From: Variovorax ginsengisoli
Lineage (GTDB): Bacteria > Pseudomonadota > Gammaproteobacteria > Burkholderiales > Burkholderiaceae_C
Direction: 5' to 3'
Assembly: GCF_030486595.1 (NCBI RefSeq)
Contig: NZ_JAUJZH010000003.1
Coordinates: forward strand, 186,001 to 250,000
Length of the DNA stretch: 64,000 nucleotides
The notes beneath the pieces were generated by a model, which was not told the DNA's origin, searched no databases, and saw only the letters and a list, made by a program, of their open reading frames with translations. Shown here piece by piece: positions 53,012 through 61,339 of the stretch. Numbering within the stretch: position 1 is the first letter of the stretch; each line of letters starts with the position of its first letter. Both the position numbers and the translations under genes were made by a program.

Positions 53012-54193
53012 TCAGGTCCGCTCAAAAATGCAGGCAATCCCCTGGCCGCCGCCGATGCACATCGTCACCAGCGCGTACCGGCCCTGGATGCGCTCGAGCT
53101 CGTACAGCGCCTTCACCGTGATCAGCGCGCCCGTGGCGCCGACCGGATGGCCGAGCGAGATGCCCGAGCCGTTCGGGTTCACCTTTGCCGGGTCCAGGCC
53201 CAGGTCCTGGGTCACGGCGCAGGCCTGCGCCGCGAAGGCCTCGTTGGCCTCGACCACGTCCATGTCCGAGGCCTTGAGGCCGGCTTTTTCGAGCGCCTTG
53301 CGCGAGGCCGGCACCGGACCGATGCCCATGTAGGCCGGGTCGACGCCGGCGAAGGCGTAGGCGACGATGCGCGCCATCGGCTTCAGGCCGCGCCGCGCGG
53401 CCTCTTCCTTTTCCATCAGCACCACCGCCGCCGCGGCGTCGTTGACACCCGAGGCGTTGCCCGCGGTCACCGTGCCGTTTTCCTTCAGGAAGGCCGGCTT
53501 GAGCTTGGCCATGTCTTCGATCCTGGCGTCGTTGCGCACGTGCTCGTCGGTGTCGAAGAGGGTGGTGCCCTTGCGGCTCTCCAGCGCCACCGGGACGATC
53601 TGCGACTTGAAGTAGCCGGCTTCGATCGCCTTCTGCGCGCGTTGGTGGCTGGCGAGCGCGGTCTGGTCCTGGGTCTCGCGGCTGATGTCCCACTTCTTGG
53701 CGATGTTCTCGGCCGTGATGCCCATGTGGATGGTCTGGAACGGGTCGTGCAGCGCGCCGAGCATCATGTCGACCATCTTGCTGTCGCCCATGCGGGCACC
53801 CCAGCGCGCCGTGAGGGACGCGAAGGGCGCCCGGCTCATGCTCTCGGCGCCGCCGCCGACCGCCACCTTGGCATCGCCGAGCTGGATGCTCTGCGCCGCG
53901 CTGACGATCGCCTGCAGGCCCGAGCCGCACAGCCGGTTGACTGTCAGCGCGGGGGTTTCCTGGGCGCAGCCGCCTTCGATCGCGGCAACCCGGGCCATGT
54001 ACATGTCGCGCGGCTCGGTGTTGATGACGTGGCCGAAGACCACGTTCTCGACGTCCTTGCCGTCGACCTTGGCGCGGGCCAGCGCCTCCTTGGTGACCAG
54101 GGCGGCGAGCTTGGTAGGCGGGACGTCCTTGAGGCTTCCGCCGAAGGTCCCGATGGCGGTGCGAACGCCGCTGACGACAACCACTTCCTTCAT
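53012..54193 (-). CDS. acetyl-CoA C-acyltransferase (beta-ketothiolase, BktB-like)
   Basis: This 393-aa thiolase carries the acyl-accepting Cys C89 in NRLCGSGLQAI, the base His in NGSGISLGHPVGATGAL, and the second Cys in MCIGGGQGIA. VEANEAFAAQA is the fourth family block. The sequence resembles BktB-type thiolases that condense acetyl-CoA with propionyl-CoA or cleave 3-oxoacyl-CoA. GGAGAA precedes the ATG. Neighbours are tRNA-Lys downstream and a divergent SDR, so it could serve fatty acid oxidation or polyhydroxyalkanoate supply. Confidence 0.92.
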   Translation of the reverse strand: MKEVVVVSGVRTAIGTFGGSLKDVPPTKLAALVTKEALARAKVDGKDVENVVFGHVINTEPRDMYMARVAAIEGGCAQETPALTVNRLCGSGLQAIVSAAQSIQLGDAKVAVGGGAESMSRAPFASLTARWGARMGDSKMVDMMLGALHDPFQTIHMGITAENIAKKWDISRETQDQTALASHQRAQKAIEAGYFKSQIVPVALESRKGTTLFDTDEHVRNDARIEDMAKLKPAFLKENGTVTAGNASGVNDAAAAVVLMEKEEAARRGLKPMARIVAYAFAGVDPAYMGIGPVPASRKALEKAGLKASDMDVVEANEAFAAQACAVTQDLGLDPAKVNPNGSGISLGHPVGATGALITVKALYELERIQGRYALVTMCIGGGQGIACIFERT

Positions 54194-54291
54194 GAATTTC
54201 TCCTTGGCAAACGAAGCGCCGATGATGCCAGCCCGGCTGCCGCCGCGGTAACGCCCGCGTTACGATGCGCTCCCCGAACAGGAGTGTTGCG

Positions 54292-55002
54292 ATGACCGAT
54301 TCCAGCTTTCCCCGACATGTGGTGGTCACGGGCGCCGCCGGCGCGCTGGGGCGCGCGGTGGTGCAGCAGTTTCTCGGGCAGGGCGCGCGCGTGGCCCTGG
54401 TCGACCATCGGCTGGAGCACCTGGCCAGCACCTTTCCGGGGCTGGACAACTCGCAGCACCTGCTGCTCGAAGCCGACGTGACTTCGACCGAGGCCATGGC
54501 CGGGGCAGGGCAGCGCATCCTGGCCGCCTTCGGCGGGCAGGTCGACGCCCTGGTCCACATCGCCGGCGGCTTCGAGATGGGCGAGCCGGTGCATGCGCTC
54601 GGTCGCGCGGCCTGGGACCGCATGATGAACCTCAACGCCTGGTCTTTCGTGGCGGTGACACAGGCGCTGGTGCCCGCGATGATCGAGCGCAGGGCCGGCC
54701 GGGTGATTGCCGTGAGCGCCAAGACCGCCGCCCGCGGCGCCGCCGCCATGGCCGCCTACATCGCCTCCAAGAGCGCGCTGCAGCGCCTGGTCGAGGCCGC
54801 CGCGGCGGAACTCGCGCCGCACGGCATCGGCGTCAACAGCATCGCGCCCAGCGTGCTCGACACGCCTGCCAACCGGCAGGCGATGCCCAACGCCGACCCG
54901 GGCCAGTGGGTGTCGACCGCGGTGGCGGCGCAGACCGTGGCCTTCCTGGCCTCGCCGGCCGCCGCGGCGCTGCACGGCCAGCACCTGGCGCTGGACGCCT
55001 GA
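54292..55002 (+). CDS. SDR family oxidoreductase
   Basis: This 236-aa short-chain dehydrogenase has TGAAGALG (glycine-rich loop), HIAGGFEMG in place of NNAG, AVSAKTAARGAAAMAAYIASKSAL with catalytic Ser/Tyr/Lys, and a C-terminal GQHLALDA. AGGAG 6 bp before the ATG at 54292 supports that start over the in-frame codon at 54265. It is divergent from the thiolase with a 98-bp gap and 165 bp upstream of the sulfatase. Substrate unknown. Confidence 0.87.
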   Translation: MTDSSFPRHVVVTGAAGALGRAVVQQFLGQGARVALVDHRLEHLASTFPGLDNSQHLLLEADVTSTEAMAGAGQRILAAFGGQVDALVHIAGGFEMGEPVHALGRAAWDRMMNLNAWSFVAVTQALVPAMIERRAGRVIAVSAKTAARGAAAMAAYIASKSALQRLVEAAAAELAPHGIGVNSIAPSVLDTPANRQAMPNADPGQWVSTAVAAQTVAFLASPAAAALHGQHLALDA

Positions 55003-55167
55003 GCGGCCTGGCGCCAGGGCGCGCCCGGTCGGGTTGCACCAAGGGGCAATCGCCGCTTCACCTTGGGACAAGTGCGTTTTGTGCCCGGCTTGCGCATGCT
55101 GTGGGCACGCTGCGGCGCGGCGGGTTGCCCGCACGCGCCAGCGCACCCCTCACAACCAGGAGTCGAC

Positions 55168-56742
55168 ATGGCATCGAAGAAACCCGCCGCCAGCCCGTCC
55201 GGAGCGAAGCCGCCCAATATCCTCGTGATCTGGGGCGACGACATCGGCATCGCCAACCTCAGCTGCTACACGCACGGCCTGATGGGCTACCAGACGCCCA
55301 ACATCGACCGCATCGCCAGGGAAGGGATGAAGTTCACCGACTCCTACGGCGAGCAGTCCTGCACCGCCGGCCGCTCGTCCTTCATCACCGGCCAGAGCGT
55401 CTACCGCACCGGGCTCTCGAAGGTTGGCATCCCGGCCGCGCCGATCGGCATGAGCGACAAGATCGTCACCATCGCGGCGCTGCTCAAGACCCGGGGCTAT
55501 GCCACCGGCCAGTTCGGCAAGAACCACCTGGGCGACCGCAACGAGATGCTGCCGACCAACCACGGCTTCGACGAATTCTTCGGCAACCTCTACCACCTGA
55601 ACGCCGAGGAAGAGCCGGAGATGTACGACTACTACCCAGAGAAGGACTTCCCCAATTTCAGGAAGAAGAACGGCCCGCGCGGCGTGATCCACTCCTATGC
55701 CACCGACAAGGACGACGCGACCGAGGAGCCGCGCTGGGGCCGCGTCGGCAAGCAGAAGATCGAAGACACCGGCCCGCTGACCAAGAAGCGCATGGAGACC
55801 TGCGATGACGAATTCGCCGAGGCGGCGAAGGGATTCATCGGCAAGCAGCACGAGGCGGGCAAGCCCTTCTTCGTCTGGCTCAACTTCACGCACATGCACA
55901 TGTTCACGCACACCAAGCCCGAGAGCCTGGGGCAGGCCGGGCGCTGGCAGTCGCCCTACCACGACACGATGATCGACCACGACAAGAACGTCGGCCAGCT
56001 GCTGGACTACCTCGACGAGCTCGGCATCGCCGAAGACACCTTCGTCATGTATTCGACCGACAACGGCCCGCACATGAACAGCTGGCCGGACGGCGCGATG
56101 ACGCCTTTCCGCAGCGAGAAGAACACCAACTGGGAAGGCGCCTTCCGCATTCCGATGGTGGTGCGCTGGCCCGGCCATGTGCCCGCCGGCAGCGTCTCCA
56201 ACGGCATCGTCCAGCACCACGACTGGCTGCCGACCTTCCTCGAGATGGCGGGCGAGCCCGACATCGTCGAGAAGTGCAAGAAGGGGGTGCAGGCGATCGG
56301 CCGAACGTACAAGAACCACATCGACGGCTTCAGCCTGCTCGGCCACATCACGGGCAAGGAGAAGGAGAGCCCGCGCAAGCTCTTCGTCTACATCAGCGAC
56401 GACGGCGACATCCTCGGCCTGCGCTACGACAACTGGAAGGTGGTCTTCATGGAGCAGCGGCTGCCCGGCACCATGGCGGTGTGGGCCGAGCCCTTCGTCC
56501 GGCTGCGCCTGCCGAAGATATTCAACCTGCGAACCGATCCCTTCGAGCGGGCGGACACGACGTCGAACAGCTATTACGAGTGGTTCCTGTATCACGCCTA
56601 CATCCTGTATGGCGCCTACGCGATCGCCGACCAGTTCGCCGCCACCTTCAAGGACTTCCCGCCGGTCCAGAAGCCCAATACCTTCACCATCGACGACGCG
56701 CTGTCGAAGATGGCCGAAGCCTCCGCGGGCGGCGCCACCTGA
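55168..56742 (+). CDS. sulfatase (arylsulfatase family)
   Basis: This 524-aa sulfatase has the N-terminal metal site PPNILVIWGDDIG and the modification motif SCTAGRSSFITG, in which the Cys would be converted to formylglycine. It is a C-x-A-x-R variant of the usual C-x-P-x-R. Further sites are FGKNHLGD, HMHMFTHT, YSTDNGPHMNSW and FRSEKNTNWEGAFRIP. No signal peptide is evident, so it may be cytoplasmic; sulfatase maturation needs a formylglycine-generating enzyme not seen here. AGGAG precedes the ATG at 55168. It leads an operon with DUF1254, HAD, DUF202 and RND efflux genes, which suggests handling of a sulfated or organic anion. Confidence 0.9.
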   Translation: MASKKPAASPSGAKPPNILVIWGDDIGIANLSCYTHGLMGYQTPNIDRIAREGMKFTDSYGEQSCTAGRSSFITGQSVYRTGLSKVGIPAAPIGMSDKIVTIAALLKTRGYATGQFGKNHLGDRNEMLPTNHGFDEFFGNLYHLNAEEEPEMYDYYPEKDFPNFRKKNGPRGVIHSYATDKDDATEEPRWGRVGKQKIEDTGPLTKKRMETCDDEFAEAAKGFIGKQHEAGKPFFVWLNFTHMHMFTHTKPESLGQAGRWQSPYHDTMIDHDKNVGQLLDYLDELGIAEDTFVMYSTDNGPHMNSWPDGAMTPFRSEKNTNWEGAFRIPMVVRWPGHVPAGSVSNGIVQHHDWLPTFLEMAGEPDIVEKCKKGVQAIGRTYKNHIDGFSLLGHITGKEKESPRKLFVYISDDGDILGLRYDNWKVVFMEQRLPGTMAVWAEPFVRLRLPKIFNLRTDPFERADTTSNSYYEWFLYHAYILYGAYAIADQFAATFKDFPPVQKPNTFTIDDALSKMAEASAGGAT

Positions 56743-56772
56743 GCCGGCGGCCGCCGGTTCGGGAACAGCGTC

Positions 56773-58248
56773 ATGAGCCGCCCGGCCCGCCCGCGTGGGT
56801 GGACCGCCCGCAGGGCCGGCCCGGGCCTGCCGCGAGCCCGCCCCGAGTGCTTCCCGCTGCAGGCGCTGGCCCTGGCGCCGGCCGTCCCGGGACCCGATCC
56901 CGACGCCCGGCTCAGCGACGACTACGTGCGCCTGGTGGCGCGCGACGCCTACTTCTGGGCCTGGCCGATCGTCAACGTATACAACCGGCGCATCGCCCTC
57001 GGCCGCTTGCCGCATCCGATGCTGCTGGGCGGGGTGCTGCCGGCCGGACCGGCCAACAGCCTCACGATGCTGAGCGACTACGTCGATCCCGCCGGGCGGG
57101 CGGTGGCCTGCCCGAACCATGACCTGGTGTGCGGCAGCGGCATCGTCGCCCTGGATCAGTCGCCGGTGGTGCTGCAGGTGCCCGACTTCGGCGATCGCTT
57201 CTGGGTCGTCCAGGTGCTGGATTCGCGCACCGACAGCATTGCCGAACTGGGCCGAATGTACGGCTCGCCGCCCGGCTTCTATCTGCTGGTGGGACCGAAC
57301 TGGGTCGGCACGGTGCCGCCGGGCATCCGCCGGGTGTTCGTCTCGCAGACCCGTACCGGGGTCGTGATTCCGCGCGTGTTCCGCGACGACAGCGTCCCGG
57401 ACCTGAAGACGGTGCAGCGGCTGATCAGCCAGCTCGGCCTGTACCCGGTGGCGCAGTTCGATGGCCGCATGAAGACGACCGACTGGCGCCAGGTGCCGGT
57501 GGTGCCTGCCGCGGCCGGCGGCGGGGACGCGGAAACCCGCTGGGTGGCGCCCGAGACGTTCCTGGCCGACCTGCCCGCCGCGCTGGCCGATGCCAGGCCG
57601 CTGCCGGGCGAGTCGGCGCGCTATGACCAGGTGCTGGCGGTGGTGGCCGCCGCCGCCAGGGACGCCCGCCTCAGGCAGGTCTTCGAGCAGGCGGTGGCGG
57701 CGGCCGACCGCGAGCTGGTCGAGCCCCTGTTCGAGTTCCGCAGCCATGGCCGTCGGCTGCCGCACCACTGGTCGACGATCGCCAACGGCGCCTGCTTCGG
57801 CACCGACTACTTCACCCGCACCGCGGTCGCGAAATCGAACATCTTCGTCAACAAGCCCAACGAGGCGCAGTGCTTCCACCAGGACTTCGACCGCGACGGT
57901 GCACGCCTGTGCGGCAGCGGACGCTACACGGTGACCTTCGCCCAGGGGGCCGTGCCGCCGGTGAAGGGTTTCTGGTCGATGAGCCTCTACAACGGCCGCC
58001 ATCTTTTCGAGGTCAACGCGCTGGGACGCTATGCGGTGGGCAGCAAGAGCAGGATGCGGTTCGCCGCCGACGGCTCGCTGACCATCCACGTCCAGCCGCA
58101 GTCGCCCGGTGCCGAGCACGAGAGCAACTGGCTGCCGGCACCGGCTGGCAACGCGGGCGAGTTCTCGCTTTCGATCCGCGCCTACTGGCCGGAGTCCGCG
58201 GTGCTCGACGGCCGCTGGACGCCGCCGGCCGTGGTCCGCTGCGCATGA
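56773..58248 (+). CDS. DUF1254 domain-containing protein (DUF1254/DUF1214)
   Basis: This 491-aa protein has DUF1254 (about residues 50-200; RDAYFWAWPIVNVYNRR, PNHDLVCGSGIVALDQSPVVLQ, DRFWVVQVLD) and DUF1214 (about 340-475; GRYTVTFAQGAVPPVKGFWSMSLYN, IHVQPQSPG). The N-terminus is Arg/Pro-rich and not a clear signal peptide, so the real start could lie slightly downstream. DUF1254 proteins are widespread, often beside sulfatases and HAD proteins, with unknown activity. The stop overlaps an alternative start of the HAD gene (ATGA). Confidence 0.85.
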   Translation: MSRPARPRGWTARRAGPGLPRARPECFPLQALALAPAVPGPDPDARLSDDYVRLVARDAYFWAWPIVNVYNRRIALGRLPHPMLLGGVLPAGPANSLTMLSDYVDPAGRAVACPNHDLVCGSGIVALDQSPVVLQVPDFGDRFWVVQVLDSRTDSIAELGRMYGSPPGFYLLVGPNWVGTVPPGIRRVFVSQTRTGVVIPRVFRDDSVPDLKTVQRLISQLGLYPVAQFDGRMKTTDWRQVPVVPAAAGGGDAETRWVAPETFLADLPAALADARPLPGESARYDQVLAVVAAAARDARLRQVFEQAVAAADRELVEPLFEFRSHGRRLPHHWSTIANGACFGTDYFTRTAVAKSNIFVNKPNEAQCFHQDFDRDGARLCGSGRYTVTFAQGAVPPVKGFWSMSLYNGRHLFEVNALGRYAVGSKSRMRFAADGSLTIHVQPQSPGAEHESNWLPAPAGNAGEFSLSIRAYWPESAVLDGRWTPPAVVRCA

Positions 58249-58256
58249 AGGAATCC

Positions 58257-59270
58257 ATGATGATGAAGTCCAGAACTTCGGTCACGCGCGCGGCGCGCCG
58301 CCTCCTGCTGCTGGCCTGGCTGATGGCCGCGGCCACTCTGGCGCAGGCGCAGGGTCTGCCTTCCTGGAACGACGGTGCCGCCAAGCAGGCGATCCTGCGT
58401 TTCGTGGCCGATGTCACGACCCCGGGCTCGGCCGGCTTCGTGCCGCCGGGCGAGCGCATCGCGGTCTTCGACAACGACGGCACGCTGTGGCTGGAGCAGC
58501 CGATCTACGTGCAGTTCGCCTTCGCGCTCGACCGGGTCAAGGCGCTGGCGCCGAAGCATCCCGAATGGAAGACCACGCCGCCTTTCGACGCGATCCTCAG
58601 GGGCGACATGAAGGCCTTCGCGGCCTCGGGCGAGAAGGGCCTGATGCAGGTGCTCGCCGCCACCCATGCGGGGATGACGACCGAGGAGTTCTCGCGTGAG
58701 GTGGCCGACTGGCTCGCGAAGGCCCGCCATCCGCGCTTCAAGCAGCCCTACGAGGCGCTGGTCTACCAGCCGATGCTGGAGCTGCTCGCCTACCTGCGCG
58801 AGAACGGCTTCAAGACTTTCATCGTCTCGGGCGGCGGCGTCGAGTTCATGCGCGTCTTCGCCGAGAAGGTCTACGGCATTCCGCCCGAGCAGGTGGTCGG
58901 CTCGACCGGACAGCTGGCCTTCAAGACCGGCGCCGACGGCAAGCCGGTGCTGCTCAAGCTTGCGAAGATCGACCTGGTCGACGACCATGCGGGCAAGCCG
59001 GTCGGCATCCAGCGCTTCATCGGCCGGCGCCCGATCTTCGCCTTCGGCAATTCCGACGGTGACCAGCAGATGCTCGAATGGACCGCGGCCGGCGCCGGGC
59101 CTCGCTTCATGGGCCTGGTGCATCACACCGACGCCGAGCGCGAGTACGCCTACGACCGGACGTCCAGCGTCGGCAGGCTCGACAAGGCGCTGGACGAGGC
59201 CGGCACGCGGGGCTGGACCGTGGTCGACATGAAGCGCGACTGGAACAAGGTGTTCGCGTCGGACAAGTAG
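58257..59270 (+). CDS. exported HAD-superfamily phosphatase
   Basis: This roughly 337-aa protein begins at ATGATGATG with AAGGA just upstream; an ATG at 58245 that overlaps the DUF1254 stop is also possible. A signal peptide (ARRLLLLAWLMAAATLAQAQ) suggests periplasmic location. HAD motif I is VFDNDGTLW, motif II TFIVSGGGVEF (Ser), and motif IV FAFGNSDGDQQML with acidic residues; the helical cap between them resembles phosphoserine-phosphatase-like proteins. It would hydrolyse a phosphate ester. It shares the operon with sulfatase and DUF1254, which suggests joint processing of an exported or incoming substrate. Confidence 0.87.
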   Translation: MMMKSRTSVTRAARRLLLLAWLMAAATLAQAQGLPSWNDGAAKQAILRFVADVTTPGSAGFVPPGERIAVFDNDGTLWLEQPIYVQFAFALDRVKALAPKHPEWKTTPPFDAILRGDMKAFAASGEKGLMQVLAATHAGMTTEEFSREVADWLAKARHPRFKQPYEALVYQPMLELLAYLRENGFKTFIVSGGGVEFMRVFAEKVYGIPPEQVVGSTGQLAFKTGADGKPVLLKLAKIDLVDDHAGKPVGIQRFIGRRPIFAFGNSDGDQQMLEWTAAGAGPRFMGLVHHTDAEREYAYDRTSSVGRLDKALDEAGTRGWTVVDMKRDWNKVFASDK

Positions 59271-59286
59271 CCAAGGAGGTGCTCGC

Positions 59287-59760
59287 ATGGCAGATGACAA
59301 GGCATGGGTCGACCCGGGGGCGGACTTCGATCGGGTCTCGGTCGAGCTGTCCTCGCGCCGGACCGGGATGTCGTTCCAGCGCACGCGCATGAGCGCGGAG
59401 CGGACCCTGATGTCGGTGATCCGGACATCGTTGTCGCTGATCGGCTTCGGCTTCACGATCTTCCAGGTGTTCCAGAAGCTGCACGACATGCAGGTGGTCA
59501 AGAGCAGCATGGCGGCGCGCCGCTTCGGCGAGGCGCTGGTCCTGATCGGGATCGCGATGCTGGTCTCCGGCATCGTCTACCACTGCACCTTCATGGCCGG
59601 GCTGCGCGCCGAACGCAAGATGCTGAAGAGCCAGGGGCTGATCCATGCCGAGAGCCAGTTCCCGCCGTCGCTGACGCTGGCGGTGGCGCTGCTGCTGTTG
59701 CTGCTCGGCTTCCTCGCCATCTCGAGCATGGTGTTCGACATCGGTCCCTTCGGGTCCTGA
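59287..59760 (+). CDS. DUF202 domain-containing membrane protein
   Basis: This 157-aa protein has the DUF202 N-terminal block (RRTGMSFQRTRMSAERTLMSVIRTSLSLIGFGFTIFQVF) and three hydrophobic spans (about residues 48-65, 84-103 and 128-148). AAGGAGG sits 8 bp before the ATG. Small DUF202 membrane proteins are of unknown function. Here one lies between HAD and RND genes in the same transcript. Confidence 0.85.
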   Translation: MADDKAWVDPGADFDRVSVELSSRRTGMSFQRTRMSAERTLMSVIRTSLSLIGFGFTIFQVFQKLHDMQVVKSSMAARRFGEALVLIGIAMLVSGIVYHCTFMAGLRAERKMLKSQGLIHAESQFPPSLTLAVALLLLLLGFLAISSMVFDIGPFGS

Positions 59761-59770
59761 GGGGCTCCCG

Positions 59771-61339
59771 ATGCGCCGAACGATGACTGGGTCCATGGTC
59801 GGGCCCGCCGTGCTGCTGGCCGCGGCCCTGCTGGCCGCCTGTTCCGGCAAGGAGGCCGACAAGCCGAAGCCGCCGCCCGCCGAGGTCTCGGTGCATGTCG
59901 TCAAGACCCAGACCGTGCCGGTGGTCTACGAGTTCGTGGGACAGACCGAAAGCTCGCAACAGGTCGAGATCCGGGCCCGCGTCAACGGCTTCCTCGAGCG
60001 GCGGGTCTATACCGAAGGCGCCTACGTCAAGGCCGGTGAGGTCATGTTCCTGATGGACGCCAAGCCTTTCGAGGCCAGCCTGAAGGCCGCCCGAGCCGAG
60101 CTGGCGCAGCAGCAGGCGCGCTTGAGCACGGCACGCGCCAACCTCGCCCGCGTGAAGCCGCTGGTGGCCGACGATGCGCTGGCCGTCAAGGACCTCGACG
60201 AAGCCACCGGCCAGGAGCAGGCCGCCGCGGCGGCAGTCGAAGCCGCGGCGGCCAAGGTCACCGACGCCCAGCTGAACCTGGGCTACGTGACCATCACCTC
60301 GCCGGTGGCCGGCATCTCGTCCTTCGCCAAGGTCCAGGACGGCGCCTATGTCAGCGCCGCCAACAGCCTGCTCACCTACGTCGCGAAGCTCGATCCGATG
60401 CGGGTCAACTTCAGCCTGTCGGAGAACGAGTCGCTGCGCGTCCAGGAAGAGATCGCCAAGGGCCAGCTCGTGAAGGCGCCGAACGACGACTATGGCGTCG
60501 AGCTGCTGTTGGCCGACGGATCGACCTTCCCGGCCCGGGGCCGCGTCACCTTCGCCGACGCGGCCTTCAGCCAGGAGACCGGCACCTTCCTGTTGCGCGC
60601 CGAGCTGCCCAATCCCAGGGGCCAGCTGCGCCCCGGCCAATTCGTCCGCGTCAAGGTGTCCGGCTTCACGCGGCCGAATTCGATCGTGGTGCCGCAGCGC
60701 GCGGTGCAGCAGGGCCCGCGCGGCCAGTTCGTCTGGACCGTCGACGGCGAGGGCAAGGTGATCCAGCGGCCGGTCGAGGCCGGTGACTGGCTCGGCGACC
60801 AATGGCTCGTGACCGGCGGGCTCAAGAATGGCGAGCGCGTGGTGGTCGACGGCTTCATGCGGCTGGCGCCCGGGATGGCGGTGAGCGCCAAGGAGGTGCC
60901 GGCGGAACCACTGCCCGTGGAGAAATCGACGCTGGCCGCGTCGGCGGCGCTGCCTTCGGTGTCGGCCGGACTGCCCGCCATGGGCGCAGTGTCCGCGCCG
61001 GCCATGCCGCCCGCCGCCGCCGACAAGGATGCCGTCTATTTCGAGCGCGGCCGCGCCGTGCTCGACGCCACCGGCCGCGCGCGGCTGCTGGGCGTGGCCG
61101 CGACGCTGAAGTCCCGCCCCGCGATGCGCGCCGAAGTGCAGGGCTATGTCGATGCCAGCGGCGACGCGGCCGCCAACAAGACGCTGGCCCGGGACCGGGC
61201 GCAGGCCGTGCGCGACGCACTGGTCGCCGCCGGCGTGGCGCCGGGTCGCATCGTGCTGCACGAACCCCCGAACCTGGTGGGTGCCGATTCGCCTGCGCTG
61301 GCACGCCGGGTCGACGTCGTGCTGGCGGAGGCACGATGA
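59771..61339 (+). CDS. RND efflux periplasmic adaptor lipoprotein with OmpA-like C-terminal domain
   Basis: This 522-aa membrane-fusion protein has a lipobox (LLAAC, Cys near residue 24), a barrel-sandwich/lipoyl half (VNGFLERRVYTEGAYVKAGEVMFLMD), a coiled hairpin (about 95-180), the second lipoyl half (LGYVTITSPVAGISSF) and beta-barrel blocks (RPGQFVRVKVSG, VVPQRAVQQGPRGQFVW). Ordinary adaptors end near 380-400 aa. Here a Pro/Ala/Ser linker (about 385-417) leads to an OmpA/MotB-like domain (about 418-520). Marks of that domain are VYFERGRAVLDATG, VQGYVDASGD, NKTLARDRAQAVRDALVAAGV and ARRVDVVL. The D and R expected to bind peptidoglycan are present. It pairs with the RND permease through an ATGA overlap. 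Confidence 0.88.
   Translation: MRRTMTGSMVGPAVLLAAALLAACSGKEADKPKPPPAEVSVHVVKTQTVPVVYEFVGQTESSQQVEIRARVNGFLERRVYTEGAYVKAGEVMFLMDAKPFEASLKAARAELAQQQARLSTARANLARVKPLVADDALAVKDLDEATGQEQAAAAAVEAAAAKVTDAQLNLGYVTITSPVAGISSFAKVQDGAYVSAANSLLTYVAKLDPMRVNFSLSENESLRVQEEIAKGQLVKAPNDDYGVELLLADGSTFPARGRVTFADAAFSQETGTFLLRAELPNPRGQLRPGQFVRVKVSGFTRPNSIVVPQRAVQQGPRGQFVWTVDGEGKVIQRPVEAGDWLGDQWLVTGGLKNGERVVVDGFMRLAPGMAVSAKEVPAEPLPVEKSTLAASAALPSVSAGLPAMGAVSAPAMPPAAADKDAVYFERGRAVLDATGRARLLGVAATLKSRPAMRAEVQGYVDASGDAAANKTLARDRAQAVRDALVAAGVAPGRIVLHEPPNLVGADSPALARRVDVVLAEAR

Noticed and set aside
55150-58119. Minus-strand open frame of about 990 codons across the sulfatase and DUF1254 genes
   Set aside because: It has low-complexity, Val/Gly/Arg-rich translation with no domain; the plus-strand genes have clear motifs and ribosome sites.
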